Assembly (NCBI GenBank): GCA_024234615.1
Contig: JACKNY010000001.1
Location: 1,950,501-2,014,500 of the forward strand
Reading direction: 5' to 3'
DNA length: 64,000 bases
DNA from: Pseudomonadales bacterium
GTDB lineage: Bacteria; Pseudomonadota; Gammaproteobacteria; Pseudomonadales; IMCC2047
Shown here: piece after piece, positions 24,605 to 33,449 of the stretch
How positions within the stretch are numbered: position 1 is the first letter of the stretch
Layout: the number at the start of each line of letters is the position of its first letter
Translations under genes and position numbers: made by a program
The notes under the pieces: generated by a model
Database searches by the model: none
What the model was told of the DNA's origin: nothing
The model's input: the letters and a program-made list of their open reading frames with translations, nothing else

Positions 24605-26173
24605 CTAAATATTGCCCTTCTCTATTTCAGACTTAATAAATTCGGCCTGGCGAATAGCGAGTGCGACAATGGTTAGCGTTGGGTTTGCACTGCCAGAAGT
24701 ACTGAATAGGCTTCCGTCAGATACAAATAAATTTTTGATATCGTGAGTTTGTCCCCATTTGTTGCACACCCCGTCATTTACTCTTTCACTCATGCGTGCC
24801 GTTCCGAGATTATGAGTAGCTGGGAGCGAGGTGATTTCATAGGATTTTGTTGCGCCCAACGCCGAATGAATTGCTTTACCCTGGCGTAACGCGTGTGCTT
24901 TCATTTTTGTCGTATTGGGATGGTCGCTATAGTGAACCACAGGGATCGGCATACCCCGCTGGTCTGTAACTTCGGGATCAAGTGTTATGCGATTAGTCGC
25001 TTGAGGAGGGTCTTCTCCCATCATCATCAGGCCGGCCAAATGATCATATTGCTGTAGACTCGCGGTTAGTTCCTCTCCCCAACCGCCATGCTGCATATGA
25101 GCCGCCAAAAACTCGGGGGGGAAAGGTACCGGATTAATCGAATAGCCACCCCAGAAACCCCGCGATAAATCATGCCGCATCTCATCTCTTACCACACCGG
25201 CCATCTGCGTACCGCGATGAAAATTAACCGGCTTAGGCATTAGACTGATGACACAGATAGTGAAATGTGTCATATAGTTTCTGCCCACCTGATTACTCGA
25301 GTTGGCCAATCCGCCAGGGAACAAATCCGAATGCGAGTTTAGTAATAGGCGTGCGGTTTCAATCGCGTTTCCCGCCACACAAACCGCTCTCGCCTTTTGA
25401 TGTCTTAACACACCTCCTTTATCGTAATAATCGACACCCGTTACCCGGCCATGTGCGTCATGATGAATTCGCACCACCATAGACTCAGCACGTAGCTCAA
25501 AATTGCCGGTTGCCTCTGCTTTAGGCACTTCCGTATAGAGCGTCGACCACTTGGCGCCGATCGCGCAGCCACTATTACAAAACCCTATTTGCTGACAGGA
25601 GGGGCGGTTATCCCTTACTGTGGAATTAATCGCCATGTGTTGGGTATCAACATCCTGGTAGCCAATCTTCCTGGCACCCGCCGCCATTACCTTATAATTG
25701 TTATTGCCCGGCAAAAACGGACGTCCATTTGTGCCTGCGACCCCCATCTTATCCTCTGCCTTAGCATAAAAAGAGGACAACTCTTGCATACCCAAGGGCC
25801 AATCGATGAAAGAGGTGTCTGCCACCTCTCCATAAGTGGTTTGTGCCATTAACTCATGTTCTTGCAAACGCGGGCACTGCCCTTCCCAGTGCATGGTAGT
25901 GCCACCCACCGTCTTACAGCTCCAGGAGGGAAATTGTGGATGCAGTTGGCCGGTGCCTTTACGCGGATCAAGCCAGCTCATTTTCTTAAACATGGTGCCT
26001 TCATTATTCACAATATCTGCCAAACTTAATCTGGGGCCAGCCTCCAGACAGACTACCTTTACACCTTTTTGAGCAAGCTCGTTGGACAAGGTGCCGCCAC
26101 CTGCGCCCGAACCTATCACGACGACCGCAGACGAATCGGTTAAATCAAAGTGCGCCACACCTGTCCCCTTCAA
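24605..26173 (-). CDS. GMC-family oxidoreductase, large subunit
   Basis: FAD-dependent alcohol/sugar oxidoreductase of the gluconate 2-dehydrogenase-like GMC branch, 522 residues. The dinucleotide-binding motif VVIGSGAGGGTLSNELAQ is at about 17-34, followed by VVCLEAGPRL and SCKTVGGTTMHWEGQCPR. CQQIGFCNSGCAIGAKWSTL is a cysteine segment seen in this branch, and the C-terminal ASLPATHNLGTARM-like region (SLPATHNLGTARMS) and VSDGSLFSTSGSANPTLTIV carry the active-site His/Asn area. No signal peptide of its own. It lies 12 bases after a Tat-signal small subunit and probably travels through the Tat system with it. Substrate unknown. Confidence 0.88.
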   Translation of the reverse strand: MKGTGVAHFDLTDSSAVVVIGSGAGGGTLSNELAQKGVKVVCLEAGPRLSLADIVNNEGTMFKKMSWLDPRKGTGQLHPQFPSWSCKTVGGTTMHWEGQCPRLQEHELMAQTTYGEVADTSFIDWPLGMQELSSFYAKAEDKMGVAGTNGRPFLPGNNNYKVMAAGARKIGYQDVDTQHMAINSTVRDNRPSCQQIGFCNSGCAIGAKWSTLYTEVPKAEATGNFELRAESMVVRIHHDAHGRVTGVDYYDKGGVLRHQKARAVCVAGNAIETARLLLNSHSDLFPGGLANSSNQVGRNYMTHFTICVISLMPKPVNFHRGTQMAGVVRDEMRHDLSRGFWGGYSINPVPFPPEFLAAHMQHGGWGEELTASLQQYDHLAGLMMMGEDPPQATNRITLDPEVTDQRGMPIPVVHYSDHPNTTKMKAHALRQGKAIHSALGATKSYEITSLPATHNLGTARMSERVNDGVCNKWGQTHDIKNLFVSDGSLFSTSGSANPTLTIVALAIRQAEFIKSEIEKGNI

Positions 26174-26185
26174 ACCGGATAAACA

Positions 26186-26731
26186 TCAATTAACTGACCC
26201 TTCTGGCAACCAATCGATATCGTTAAATCCGCGGTTAATATAACCGCCATACTCTACCGAAGATCCCGGGTACCCTATCAAGTGCCACACTTCTCGATTA
26301 GCATGCAAACTATGAATACTGGTATTAAGCATCAGTTGAAAAAAAGCACTGGTTTCGATTCTCTTCATTACCTCAATCTGTTGTGCTTTAGACAATGCCA
26401 ACCACTGCTTCCCTGTCACACCGGAATCCAGTACGCCGACTCCTTCTCTTAACAGGGTCGCCACATCGGCAACACTTTTTTCATTTCGCACCTGATTGAC
26501 AACTAACCGGTAGGGTTCTTCACTCAGATTTCGATAAGGGAAAAGACGCTTTACCATTTGGCGTAACGTATCCGCTTCGTGTACTACCAACCGTTCGGCG
26601 TTTGCTTTATCGTCATTGGCATTGGCATTGGCGGTCAATAACACCTGCCCATCCGTTGCCGCTGCTAATAACACCGTTATCCCAACCGTAGCTTGAATTA
26701 AGCGGCGCCGACTAATTCCGGAATCTGACAT
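26186..26731 (-). CDS. Tat-exported small subunit, gluconate 2-dehydrogenase subunit 3-like
   Basis: Small partner of the GMC enzyme, 181 residues from the start I prefer. From that ATG the protein reads MSDSGISRRRLIQATVGITV, an apparent twin-arginine signal (SRRRLIQ) followed by a hydrophobic stretch. Two longer starts (26755, 26785) overlap the TonB receptor's 3' end and would bury the signal. The mature part is helical with ADTLRQMVKRLFPYRNLSEE and WLALSKAQQIEVMKRIETSA and ends in a WHLIGYPGSSVEYGGYINRG motif typical of subunit 3 proteins. It should carry the GMC subunit to the periplasm. No cytochrome subunit is encoded nearby. Confidence 0.8.
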   Translation of the reverse strand: MSDSGISRRRLIQATVGITVLLAAATDGQVLLTANANANDDKANAERLVVHEADTLRQMVKRLFPYRNLSEEPYRLVVNQVRNEKSVADVATLLREGVGVLDSGVTGKQWLALSKAQQIEVMKRIETSAFFQLMLNTSIHSLHANREVWHLIGYPGSSVEYGGYINRGFNDIDWLPEGSVN

Positions 26732-26744
26732 CGCAAGACGCCAC

Positions 26745-29042
26745 TTAGAACTCATAACCAACGCGAACCCACCACTCTCTTTCACGCGCAGGGTTAACGT
26801 AGGCTATGCCAAAGGGGTTCAAATGCTGGAACGCATTGACATGATAGTCCTCATCACCCAGGTTGGAGATACCGAAGCCCAGGCTCCACGCCCCATCACT
26901 TTGGAAGTTAACACTAAGGTTTACTAGATCTACATCATCCTGGGTGATTACGTCGGTATTGGTAATATCAAAGAAGACTTCGCTGCGATGACTGCCATCG
27001 AGTCTAAAAGCAAGTGATGCGCCACTATCGAAGGGATGCGTATAGGAAACCGCTGCACTCAGCGACCATTCCGGCGTGTTCACCAGCTCATGGTCTTTAG
27101 ACAATCCCGCCAGAACCGCTCCCGGACTTAGTTGGGTGTATTCGGCGTCGGTATAACCAACCGAAGCCTCTAACATCCAATTATCAGCAGGAATAAAAGC
27201 CAGTTCCAGTTCAAGACCTTTGATCTCGGCCTCTCCTGCGTTGCGGGTAACCACATCAACACTGTTATTCACAACCGCAATCTGGAGGTCAGAATAGTCC
27301 ATAAAAAATAGCGCGGCGTTAGCGCGCAAGCGGTTATCATCGCTATTGTACTTAAAGCCTAACTCATAGGACTTAACGAATTCAGGATCGAAAGAAGGCG
27401 CTTTAAAGTCAGAGGTACGAGGAAACACTCGCTGGTCGTACCCACCACTCTTATAGCCCTCTGAATAGGTCAGATAAATCATCGCTGCATCAGAAATGTT
27501 ATAGGATAAGTTCACCATCGGTGTTACTTCGTTAATATCGGTCGGTACCTCCTCCAGCGGTAGCATACGAGTGCCAGGAACATAACCGAAACCAAAGGGA
27601 GGTGGCGCTCCCGATAAACGTGGATCGAGTACATACTGATCGGGTAAAAATACCTTCTCATCTTCGGTATAACGTAACCCAAGCGTCACGCTCAAGGCGT
27701 CGGTAATATCAAAGGTTGCTTGCCCAAAAATAGCTTTACTTCCATTATCAATCGATCCCCCGCTATGCAATAGCACCACCGGGAAGCTAACTATATTGAC
27801 GTCCTCCCCCTCTTCTTCAAAATAATACAGCCCCAAAACAGTCTTGAGGCGATCATCCATAAAGCTACCCAACAGCTGAAACTCTTGGCTAAACTGGTTT
27901 TGATTATAGGTGTGCGTAATATGGTCTTCTAAAATCGGAGAATTGTCCGCATCTTGCGAAAATGCGCTATCCAAATCCCGATAGGCAGTTATCGATTTGA
28001 GCGTTAAGCTTTCCGAAATCTCCCACTCGATCGCTAAACCGGCGCCCCATATATCTAACTCGCTGTATTGGGGATGAGTACCATTGCTAATACGCTTGCC
28101 ATTGGTTACCCATTGACTATTGAAGCAGTTGCTATTGTCTATTGGCCCCGGTGGAGGCGCACAGCCCAAATGGCCTAAAAATACGACATTATTTGCAGCG
28201 CCTAGAGGAGACAGACCATCTGCCGCCACGGCAAATGACGCAGCTCCATCTTCACGCTCCCTGGTTGCATCAACATTAAAGTCTATCGAAACATTATCCG
28301 AGGGTAACCAACGAAGCGCCGCCCGGCCAGAAAGTGAATTATCATCACCAAGATCGCGCCCAGTCTGTACGTTCTTCACAAAGCCATCGCGCTGCTTTGA
28401 CGAAACGGCAATACTGCTCATCAATCTCTCACTGAAGGGAAGATTCAATTTAGCCTTAAAACCCATCAGCTCATCATCTCCCAAGGTTAACTGTATCTTG
28501 CCACCTAGTTCTTCATTGGGCTTTTTCGGTGTAATACTAATTGCACCACCAATAGTATTTCGACCAAACAGTGTGCCCTGCGGACCTCTCAGCACCTCTA
28601 TTCGTTCGATATCAACCAGGTCTAAAGCGCCACCCACAGAGCGGGCAATATAAACACCATCAACATAGATTCCAACACCCGGCTCGGTGACCAGAGTATA
28701 ATCGTTTTGTCCGATACCACGGATAAATACGGACGCCGTCGCGCTGCTACCTGAAATCGGCGCGCTGGCGTTAAACACTAGATTGGGCGTAATCTGGCTG
28801 ATATCCGCTAACGCGGTGATATTACGCTGTTCTAACCCTTCTCCACTAAAGGCGGTAATTGAAATAGGTGCATCCTGCAGACTTTCTTGACGTTTGCGAG
28901 CCGTGACCACAATTTCTTCCAACACATAAAAGCCCCTACTTTTTGATTCCTCCGCTGCAGCGACTCCGCTGGCAGACACCAGCATATCGAGAACACAGGC
29001 TAGGCCCGTCATAGTTACCGATAATTGATTTTTTTTACTCAT
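26745..29042 (-). CDS. TonB-dependent outer-membrane receptor 2
   Basis: Outer-membrane transporter, 765 residues, clearly paralogous to the receptor at 18088-20361: shared segments include EEIVVTARKRQESLQDAPIS, RGIGQNDY, EPGVGIYVDGVYIARSVGG and RIEVLRGPQGTLFGRNTIGG. The barrel ends AREREWWVRVGYEF, with a terminal Phe. It heads a minus-strand operon with the Tat small subunit and GMC oxidoreductase, so imported ligand may be oxidised in the periplasm by those proteins. The shared upstream region with the AraC gene holds two operator copies. Two similar receptors in one cluster suggest two ligands or two forms of one ligand. Confidence 0.93.
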   Translation of the reverse strand: MSKKNQLSVTMTGLACVLDMLVSASGVAAAEESKSRGFYVLEEIVVTARKRQESLQDAPISITAFSGEGLEQRNITALADISQITPNLVFNASAPISGSSATASVFIRGIGQNDYTLVTEPGVGIYVDGVYIARSVGGALDLVDIERIEVLRGPQGTLFGRNTIGGAISITPKKPNEELGGKIQLTLGDDELMGFKAKLNLPFSERLMSSIAVSSKQRDGFVKNVQTGRDLGDDNSLSGRAALRWLPSDNVSIDFNVDATREREDGAASFAVAADGLSPLGAANNVVFLGHLGCAPPPGPIDNSNCFNSQWVTNGKRISNGTHPQYSELDIWGAGLAIEWEISESLTLKSITAYRDLDSAFSQDADNSPILEDHITHTYNQNQFSQEFQLLGSFMDDRLKTVLGLYYFEEEGEDVNIVSFPVVLLHSGGSIDNGSKAIFGQATFDITDALSVTLGLRYTEDEKVFLPDQYVLDPRLSGAPPPFGFGYVPGTRMLPLEEVPTDINEVTPMVNLSYNISDAAMIYLTYSEGYKSGGYDQRVFPRTSDFKAPSFDPEFVKSYELGFKYNSDDNRLRANAALFFMDYSDLQIAVVNNSVDVVTRNAGEAEIKGLELELAFIPADNWMLEASVGYTDAEYTQLSPGAVLAGLSKDHELVNTPEWSLSAAVSYTHPFDSGASLAFRLDGSHRSEVFFDITNTDVITQDDVDLVNLSVNFQSDGAWSLGFGISNLGDEDYHVNAFQHLNPFGIAYVNPAREREWWVRVGYEF

Positions 29043-29163
29043 CGTCCTCCCCCCTTTGGAAAGTGCTCTTTTATATTCGAGAAAATTCTACGCGCCCTAG
29101 ATTAAGCGGCTATCCGGTAACGGAATAAGTTTGTCCAAAAAGGGTAAAATCTATACAATATTG

Positions 29164-29192
29164 ATCAGCATACTAATTGTCAGCATACTAAA
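29164..29192. promoter_or_regulatory. Tandem operator-like motifs (AraC / TonB receptor 2)
   Basis: Two copies spaced 15 bases apart: ATCAGCATACTAAT (29164-29177, 12 of 14 to the palindrome) and GTCAGCATACTAAA (29179-29192, 10 of 14). They lie 18-46 bases upstream of the AraC start and about 120 bases upstream of the divergent TonB receptor. The one-and-a-half-turn spacing would put two dimers near the same face with a slight offset. Confidence 0.6.
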
Positions 29193-29209
29193 TATAATAA
29201 GCACTACAC

Positions 29210-30205
29210 ATGAGGGGAATGGTAATGAGTACAAATTTACCTCTCAGCCGATTTAACGTATTTTCATCGACTGACCTGAATTCTGTTCGAGATTATGTGA
29301 GTAGTTTATTTTGCCAACATCAGTTAGGCATAACGGATCATCACGCCAAAATGAATACCCGTTTGCACCACTTGAACATGAATAGTCTCTCGCTCGTCTA
29401 CCTGGACTACGGCGCACCGGTCTCCATTACACCGGGCTGTTTAGAGAGTTTTTACTTACTGCAGTTAGTGCTTGCGGGTCAAGCCAGAGTATCGAACCGA
29501 GAACAGACGCACGTCGCCAGCGCAGGGGAAGCAACGCTGATTAATCCGAACGAACCTATTAAAATTGTCGCTTCGGCAGACTGTCGCTTTTTATCTATAA
29601 AAATTGATAAGCAGTTAATTGATCAACAATTAGCGATTTCTCTGCCAGATCGATCAAATAACGCATTAAATTTTAAATCCGTACTTGATTTCAGTAGTCG
29701 TGGCGGCCAAGCCATTCGCTACTATATCCACTTTTTACTCAACGAACTCAATCTTATAACTGACAAAACAAGCACATCTCCCACCTATCGCTGCTTCGAA
29801 CAAACATTAGCGTCCATGTTGATTGAACTTCATCAGCACAATTACTCAAACCTCCTAGAAATCAGTAAGCCTACGCAGGTTACACCTTACGTAAAAAGAG
29901 CCGAAGCCTTTATGAGGGAAAACCTAGGCAAGGAAATAGCACTTGAAGATCTTGCGATAGCGGCAAAGACAACAGCCCGCACATTACGTAATGCCTTTCA
30001 TCGATGCTATGGGACATCACCTATGTACTACTTGAAAATGCAACGACTGGATAGGGCCCATAAGCTGCTTAATAGCGCCTCTGCCGACGCCAGCATTACA
30101 AATATAGCGCTTGACTGTGGCATCAAGCACTTAGGGCGATTTTCTGAGGAATATAAAAAAAGGTTTGGTGAAACTCCTTCGCAATCGCTCAGAAAGACAG
30201 TCTAG
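29210..30205 (+). CDS. AraC-family transcriptional regulator
   Basis: A 331-residue regulator. The N-terminal half (about 1-200) matches the AraC-binding-like domain of XylS/FeaR-type activators (VSITPGCLESFYLLQLVLAG, EATLINPNEPIKIVASADCR). The C-terminal half (about 225-331) holds two helix-turn-helix motifs: EIALEDLAIAAKTTARTLRN and ITNIALDCGIKHLGRFSEEY, with FGETPSQSLR at the end. An alternative start at 29225 (MSTNLPLS) is possible. It is divergent from TonB receptor 2 and convergent with the MarR gene. In aromatic catabolic clusters this family often activates in the presence of the acid substrate. Confidence 0.9.
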   Translation: MRGMVMSTNLPLSRFNVFSSTDLNSVRDYVSSLFCQHQLGITDHHAKMNTRLHHLNMNSLSLVYLDYGAPVSITPGCLESFYLLQLVLAGQARVSNREQTHVASAGEATLINPNEPIKIVASADCRFLSIKIDKQLIDQQLAISLPDRSNNALNFKSVLDFSSRGGQAIRYYIHFLLNELNLITDKTSTSPTYRCFEQTLASMLIELHQHNYSNLLEISKPTQVTPYVKRAEAFMRENLGKEIALEDLAIAAKTTARTLRNAFHRCYGTSPMYYLKMQRLDRAHKLLNSASADASITNIALDCGIKHLGRFSEEYKKRFGETPSQSLRKTV

Positions 30206-30218
30206 GAGCTTATCCGGT

Positions 30219-30686
30219 TTACTTGAGCGGTAAATACCGCATTGGCGCCCGGCTCAATTCATTATTACTTTCAGCAAGTTTTTGCAGAAGGTTTAAAAAT
30301 ATTTTTCTTTCTTCCGGGTTAAGCGGCTTTAACAATCTTTTCGATACTTTTTCCATAAGCACTTCAACCTCCCGAAACAACTCCCTTCCTGCATCGGTAA
30401 TATAGACCAATTTAGCCCTCTTGTTTTCAGGGTCAACTTCACGCCGCAGATACCCCCTCTCCTCCAATCTCGAAACAATATTGGAGCAAGTGGTTCTATC
30501 CAACGCAACATACTGGGCGAGAGAAGCTTGATCTTCTCCTGAGTGGGTAGTAAGTACCCAGAGTATGGAAAATTGTAATGGAGTAATATCTTTTTCTTTA
30601 AATTCGTCCGCGAAAATTGAAACCCCAATCTGGTGAACTCTTCGAATTAGAGGCCCGGGAGACCTGCGTAAGCTATACTTCGCCAT
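30219..30686 (-). CDS. MarR-family transcriptional regulator
   Basis: A 155-residue winged-helix protein with GPLIRRVHQIGVSIFADEF, the recognition region DQASLAQYVALDRTTCSNIV and wing RLEERGYLRREVDPENKRAK then LVYITDAGREL. Length and order match MarR. Members in catabolic clusters often repress CoA-ester pathways and respond to the aryl-CoA intermediate. It is the best candidate for binding the ATCAGTATACTGAT palindromes. A degenerate copy (ATCAGTAAGCTGTC at 30699-30712) lies just upstream of its own start, possibly autoregulatory but weak. It is 13 bases from the convergent AraC gene. Confidence 0.9.
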   Translation of the reverse strand: MAKYSLRRSPGPLIRRVHQIGVSIFADEFKEKDITPLQFSILWVLTTHSGEDQASLAQYVALDRTTCSNIVSRLEERGYLRREVDPENKRAKLVYITDAGRELFREVEVLMEKVSKRLLKPLNPEERKIFLNLLQKLAESNNELSRAPMRYLPLK

Positions 30687-30932
30687 AGTTTATTTCCATC
30701 AGTAAGCTGTCGTTTAAATTTGGCACATCTTAAGGGAATACTATAAATTATGCATTATCGCTAAACTAATTTTTGTGCGCTTTGACGGCCAATCAAATCT
30801 CTATTGGGCTTTTTCTGTATAAGAAGCGGTGAATTGCAGGACGAAAACCAAACTCGGCCTTTTCGGCAGGTACGGGCACCCTTTTTCGAAAGAGCACTAT
30901 TTTATTTCAATCCATTTAACGGAACACGATTG

Positions 30933-31373
30933 ATGACAGACCAAATTGATAAACCAACGAAAAAAGTATTACTCCACGAAAATCGATTTCCCATTCGGTG
31001 GAGCGACATTGATGCCTTCGGACATGTCAACAATGCCATCTATTTCCGCTATTTTGAACAAATTCGCGCAGACTGGATGACTGAACTAGGCTACCCTCTG
31101 ACAATTAACCAATTGACAGAAGGCCCGACCATTGTCGATGCTCACTGCCAATTTTTGGCGCAAATCCTTTATCCCAGTAATCTAAAATTAACTCTCTACG
31201 GTGGCGCCCCAGGCCGCTCAAGTGCCGAACTTTTTTATGAGTTGCATGACGACAAAACCGGCCAGCTCTATACCGTCGGGAGCACCAAAATGGTTTGGTT
31301 GGATTTTGAGAAGGGCCGCTCTATCCCACTACCGGAAAAAATACGAGCCCTACTCCCGGTGAAAGACGAATAA
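30933..31373 (+). CDS. Acyl-CoA thioesterase, 4-hydroxybenzoyl-CoA thioesterase type
   Basis: Hot-dog-fold thioesterase, 146 residues from the ATG I chose, which has GGAAC upstream; a longer frame from 30804 adds an unconserved leader. The active-site segment RWSDIDAFGHVNNAIYFRYF then EQIRADWMTELGY matches the 4HBT/YbgC group, with the Asp of DAFGHVNN as the likely catalytic residue. It is divergent from the MarR gene and may hydrolyse CoA esters to release blocked CoA in the catabolic pathway. It could equally be an unrelated housekeeping thioesterase at the block's right border. Confidence 0.87.
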   Translation: MTDQIDKPTKKVLLHENRFPIRWSDIDAFGHVNNAIYFRYFEQIRADWMTELGYPLTINQLTEGPTIVDAHCQFLAQILYPSNLKLTLYGGAPGRSSAELFYELHDDKTGQLYTVGSTKMVWLDFEKGRSIPLPEKIRALLPVKDE

Positions 31374-31401
31374 TTGGCTTAAGCGGTGTTATATTTTCTA
31401 A

Positions 31402-32091
31402 TCAACTACTTGCCAGGTTGAGCAACCCATCCACCAGCTCATAAGTACAGTCCATACGGCTTGCCAGTTGCGCGTCATGCGTCACGATAATAAAACTGAC
31501 TGAAAACTCATGATTAAGGTCCAGCAACAGTTGATGAATCGCTTCCGCTGTTTTTCGATCCAGATTTCCGGTTGGCTCATCCAACAAAACACAGTCTGGG
31601 GTGGTTACCAGCGCACGAGCAATTGCTACTCTTTGCCTTTCTCCACCCGATAATTCTGCGGGCTTATGTTCTGCCCGCTCGGCTAGGCCTACTTTAAATA
31701 ATATCTCGCGTGCCCGCTTTGTTGCCTCTGCGACGCTTACTTTTCCAATCAGCAACGGCATACAGACATTTTCCAGCGCGCTAAACTCAGGCAGCAGATG
31801 ATGAAACTGGTAAACAAAGCCCAGGTTACGATTACGTAGCACCGCACGCTCTTTTTCACTGATCTGCGCGAGGTTTTTTCCACCCAGATAGACTGCCCCC
31901 TCATCAGGGCGATCAATTCCCGCCAGCAAATTCAATAGCGTTGACTTACCCGACCCTGATGAGCCGATAATCGCCATTCGTTCACCTCTTCGCACCGAAA
32001 AACTTACCCCTTTTATTATCGCTAAATCCTGCGGTCCCTCGTGGTAGCTTTTATGCAAGTTTTCACAGCGCAGCACTATGTCATCACTCAT
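31402..32091 (-). CDS. lolD: Lipoprotein-releasing ABC transporter ATPase LolD
   Basis: ATPase of the Lol system that extracts outer-membrane lipoproteins from the inner membrane. The 229 residues show Walker A IIGSSGSGKSTLLNLLAG (about 36-53), the MacB/LolD-type GFVYQFHHLLPEFSALENV, signature LSGGERQRVAIARAL and Walker B CVLLDEPTGNLD. The FVYQFHHLLPEF segment is typical of LolD. It overlaps the membrane-subunit gene by eight bases. No third Lol gene follows; the next gene points the other way. Confidence 0.94.
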   Translation of the reverse strand: MSDDIVLRCENLHKSYHEGPQDLAIIKGVSFSVRRGERMAIIGSSGSGKSTLLNLLAGIDRPDEGAVYLGGKNLAQISEKERAVLRNRNLGFVYQFHHLLPEFSALENVCMPLLIGKVSVAEATKRAREILFKVGLAERAEHKPAELSGGERQRVAIARALVTTPDCVLLDEPTGNLDRKTAEAIHQLLLDLNHEFSVSFIIVTHDAQLASRMDCTYELVDGLLNLASS

Positions 32092-33331
32092 AGCGTAGCG
32101 CCTCCGCTGGCTGCACCTTGGCCGCTCGCATCGAGGGATAAAGTGTTGCCAAGAAGCTCAAGCTTAAGGCGGAAGTAATGACGACCAGAATATCCCCTAA
32201 ACGCAACTCCGACGGGATATAGCTAATAAAATAAACCTCCGCGTTAAGGAACTGGATATTCAGTGCAGACTCAAGCCAGGCAATGACATCGCTCACAGAT
32301 AATGCCAGCAGAATTCCTAACAGCGTTCCCACAAAGGTACCCACAATCCCGATTACTGCTCCTTGCACCATAAAGGTTTTCATAATAGTGCCTGGGCTCG
32401 CACCCATGGTGCGCAAAATGGCAATATCCGCTTGCTTATCCGTGACCACCATAATCAAGGTCGAAATGATATTGAAAGCGGCCACGGCAACAATAATTAA
32501 CAGCAGTAAACCAATCATGGTTTTTTCCAATTTGATCGCTTGAAACAAATTCCCTTGCGTACGCGTCCAATCACTCGCCCAATAACTTCCGGGTAAATTT
32601 GTCGCTATTCGCCACGCGGTATCAGTCGCCTGAAATAGGTCGGTCAACTTTAAACGTATGCCATGAACCCCTTCGCCTAGCCGATAAAGTTTAGCGCCAT
32701 CCGCCAGATGTACCAGGGCCATGCTGCTATCGAGTTGTGCTCCGACTTTAAACACGCCCTTGACCTCAAAGCGCTTCAGTCGCGGTAACACGCCTGCGGG
32801 AGAAGCACTGGCTTCCGGTAAAATTAAAGTCACTTTATCTCCCAATTTTACGCGCAGGTTGCTGGCCAGCAAATCACCCAAAATAATGCCAAATTCACCA
32901 CCGCGCAAATCATCCAAACTACCCGCAACCATATGATCACCAATAATGGAGACCTTTCTTTCCATTTCTGGCAGCACACCGCTAATGATTGCCCCGTGGA
33001 CACGGCCGGCATGGGTTAACATCCCCTGCCCTTGGATATAGGGTGCAGTTGCGATGACCGTTTTATCCTGTTGTGCTTGTGCCGCAATTTCCCGCCAATC
33101 CAGCATCGGACCATGGGCATTAATGGTGGCATGTGGCACCATCCCCAAAATGCGTTCGCGTAATTCCCGATCAAAACCATTCATCACCGACAACACCAGT
33201 ATCAGCACCGCAACGCCAAGAATCATCCCCAGCATCGAAGTGAGCGATATAAAGGAAATAAAGTGATTCCTGCGTTTGGCGCGGGTATATCGCAACCCAA
33301 TAAACAGGGATAAAGGTTTGAACATGCTCAA
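32084..33331 (-). CDS. Lipoprotein-releasing system membrane protein LolC/LolE
   Basis: Inner-membrane component of the Lol transporter, 415 residues, the usual length. The N-terminus PLSLFIGLRYTRAKRRNHFI then SFISLTSMLGMILGVAVLIL is the family signature, with a large periplasmic domain from about 50 to 270 and three C-terminal membrane helices starting KTMIGLLLLIIVAVAAFNII. A single LolC/E gene with LolD, without a second one, could mean a LolF-type homodimer, or that lolE was lost or moved. I cannot separate LolC from LolE or LolF from sequence alone. Divergent from the PilZ gene. Confidence 0.9.
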   Translation of the reverse strand: MSMFKPLSLFIGLRYTRAKRRNHFISFISLTSMLGMILGVAVLILVLSVMNGFDRELRERILGMVPHATINAHGPMLDWREIAAQAQQDKTVIATAPYIQGQGMLTHAGRVHGAIISGVLPEMERKVSIIGDHMVAGSLDDLRGGEFGIILGDLLASNLRVKLGDKVTLILPEASASPAGVLPRLKRFEVKGVFKVGAQLDSSMALVHLADGAKLYRLGEGVHGIRLKLTDLFQATDTAWRIATNLPGSYWASDWTRTQGNLFQAIKLEKTMIGLLLLIIVAVAAFNIISTLIMVVTDKQADIAILRTMGASPGTIMKTFMVQGAVIGIVGTFVGTLLGILLALSVSDVIAWLESALNIQFLNAEVYFISYIPSELRLGDILVVITSALSLSFLATLYPSMRAAKVQPAEALRYE

Positions 33332-33449
33332 TAAATCTCTGAATAAAATAGGAGTTTTGCCGCCTTCAGCAATTTTACGATTGGGCTGAAAGATTTCATT
33401 TTACTGTTATACTTAAGGAAATTTTGCAAACCTAGCGGATTTTAACCGA

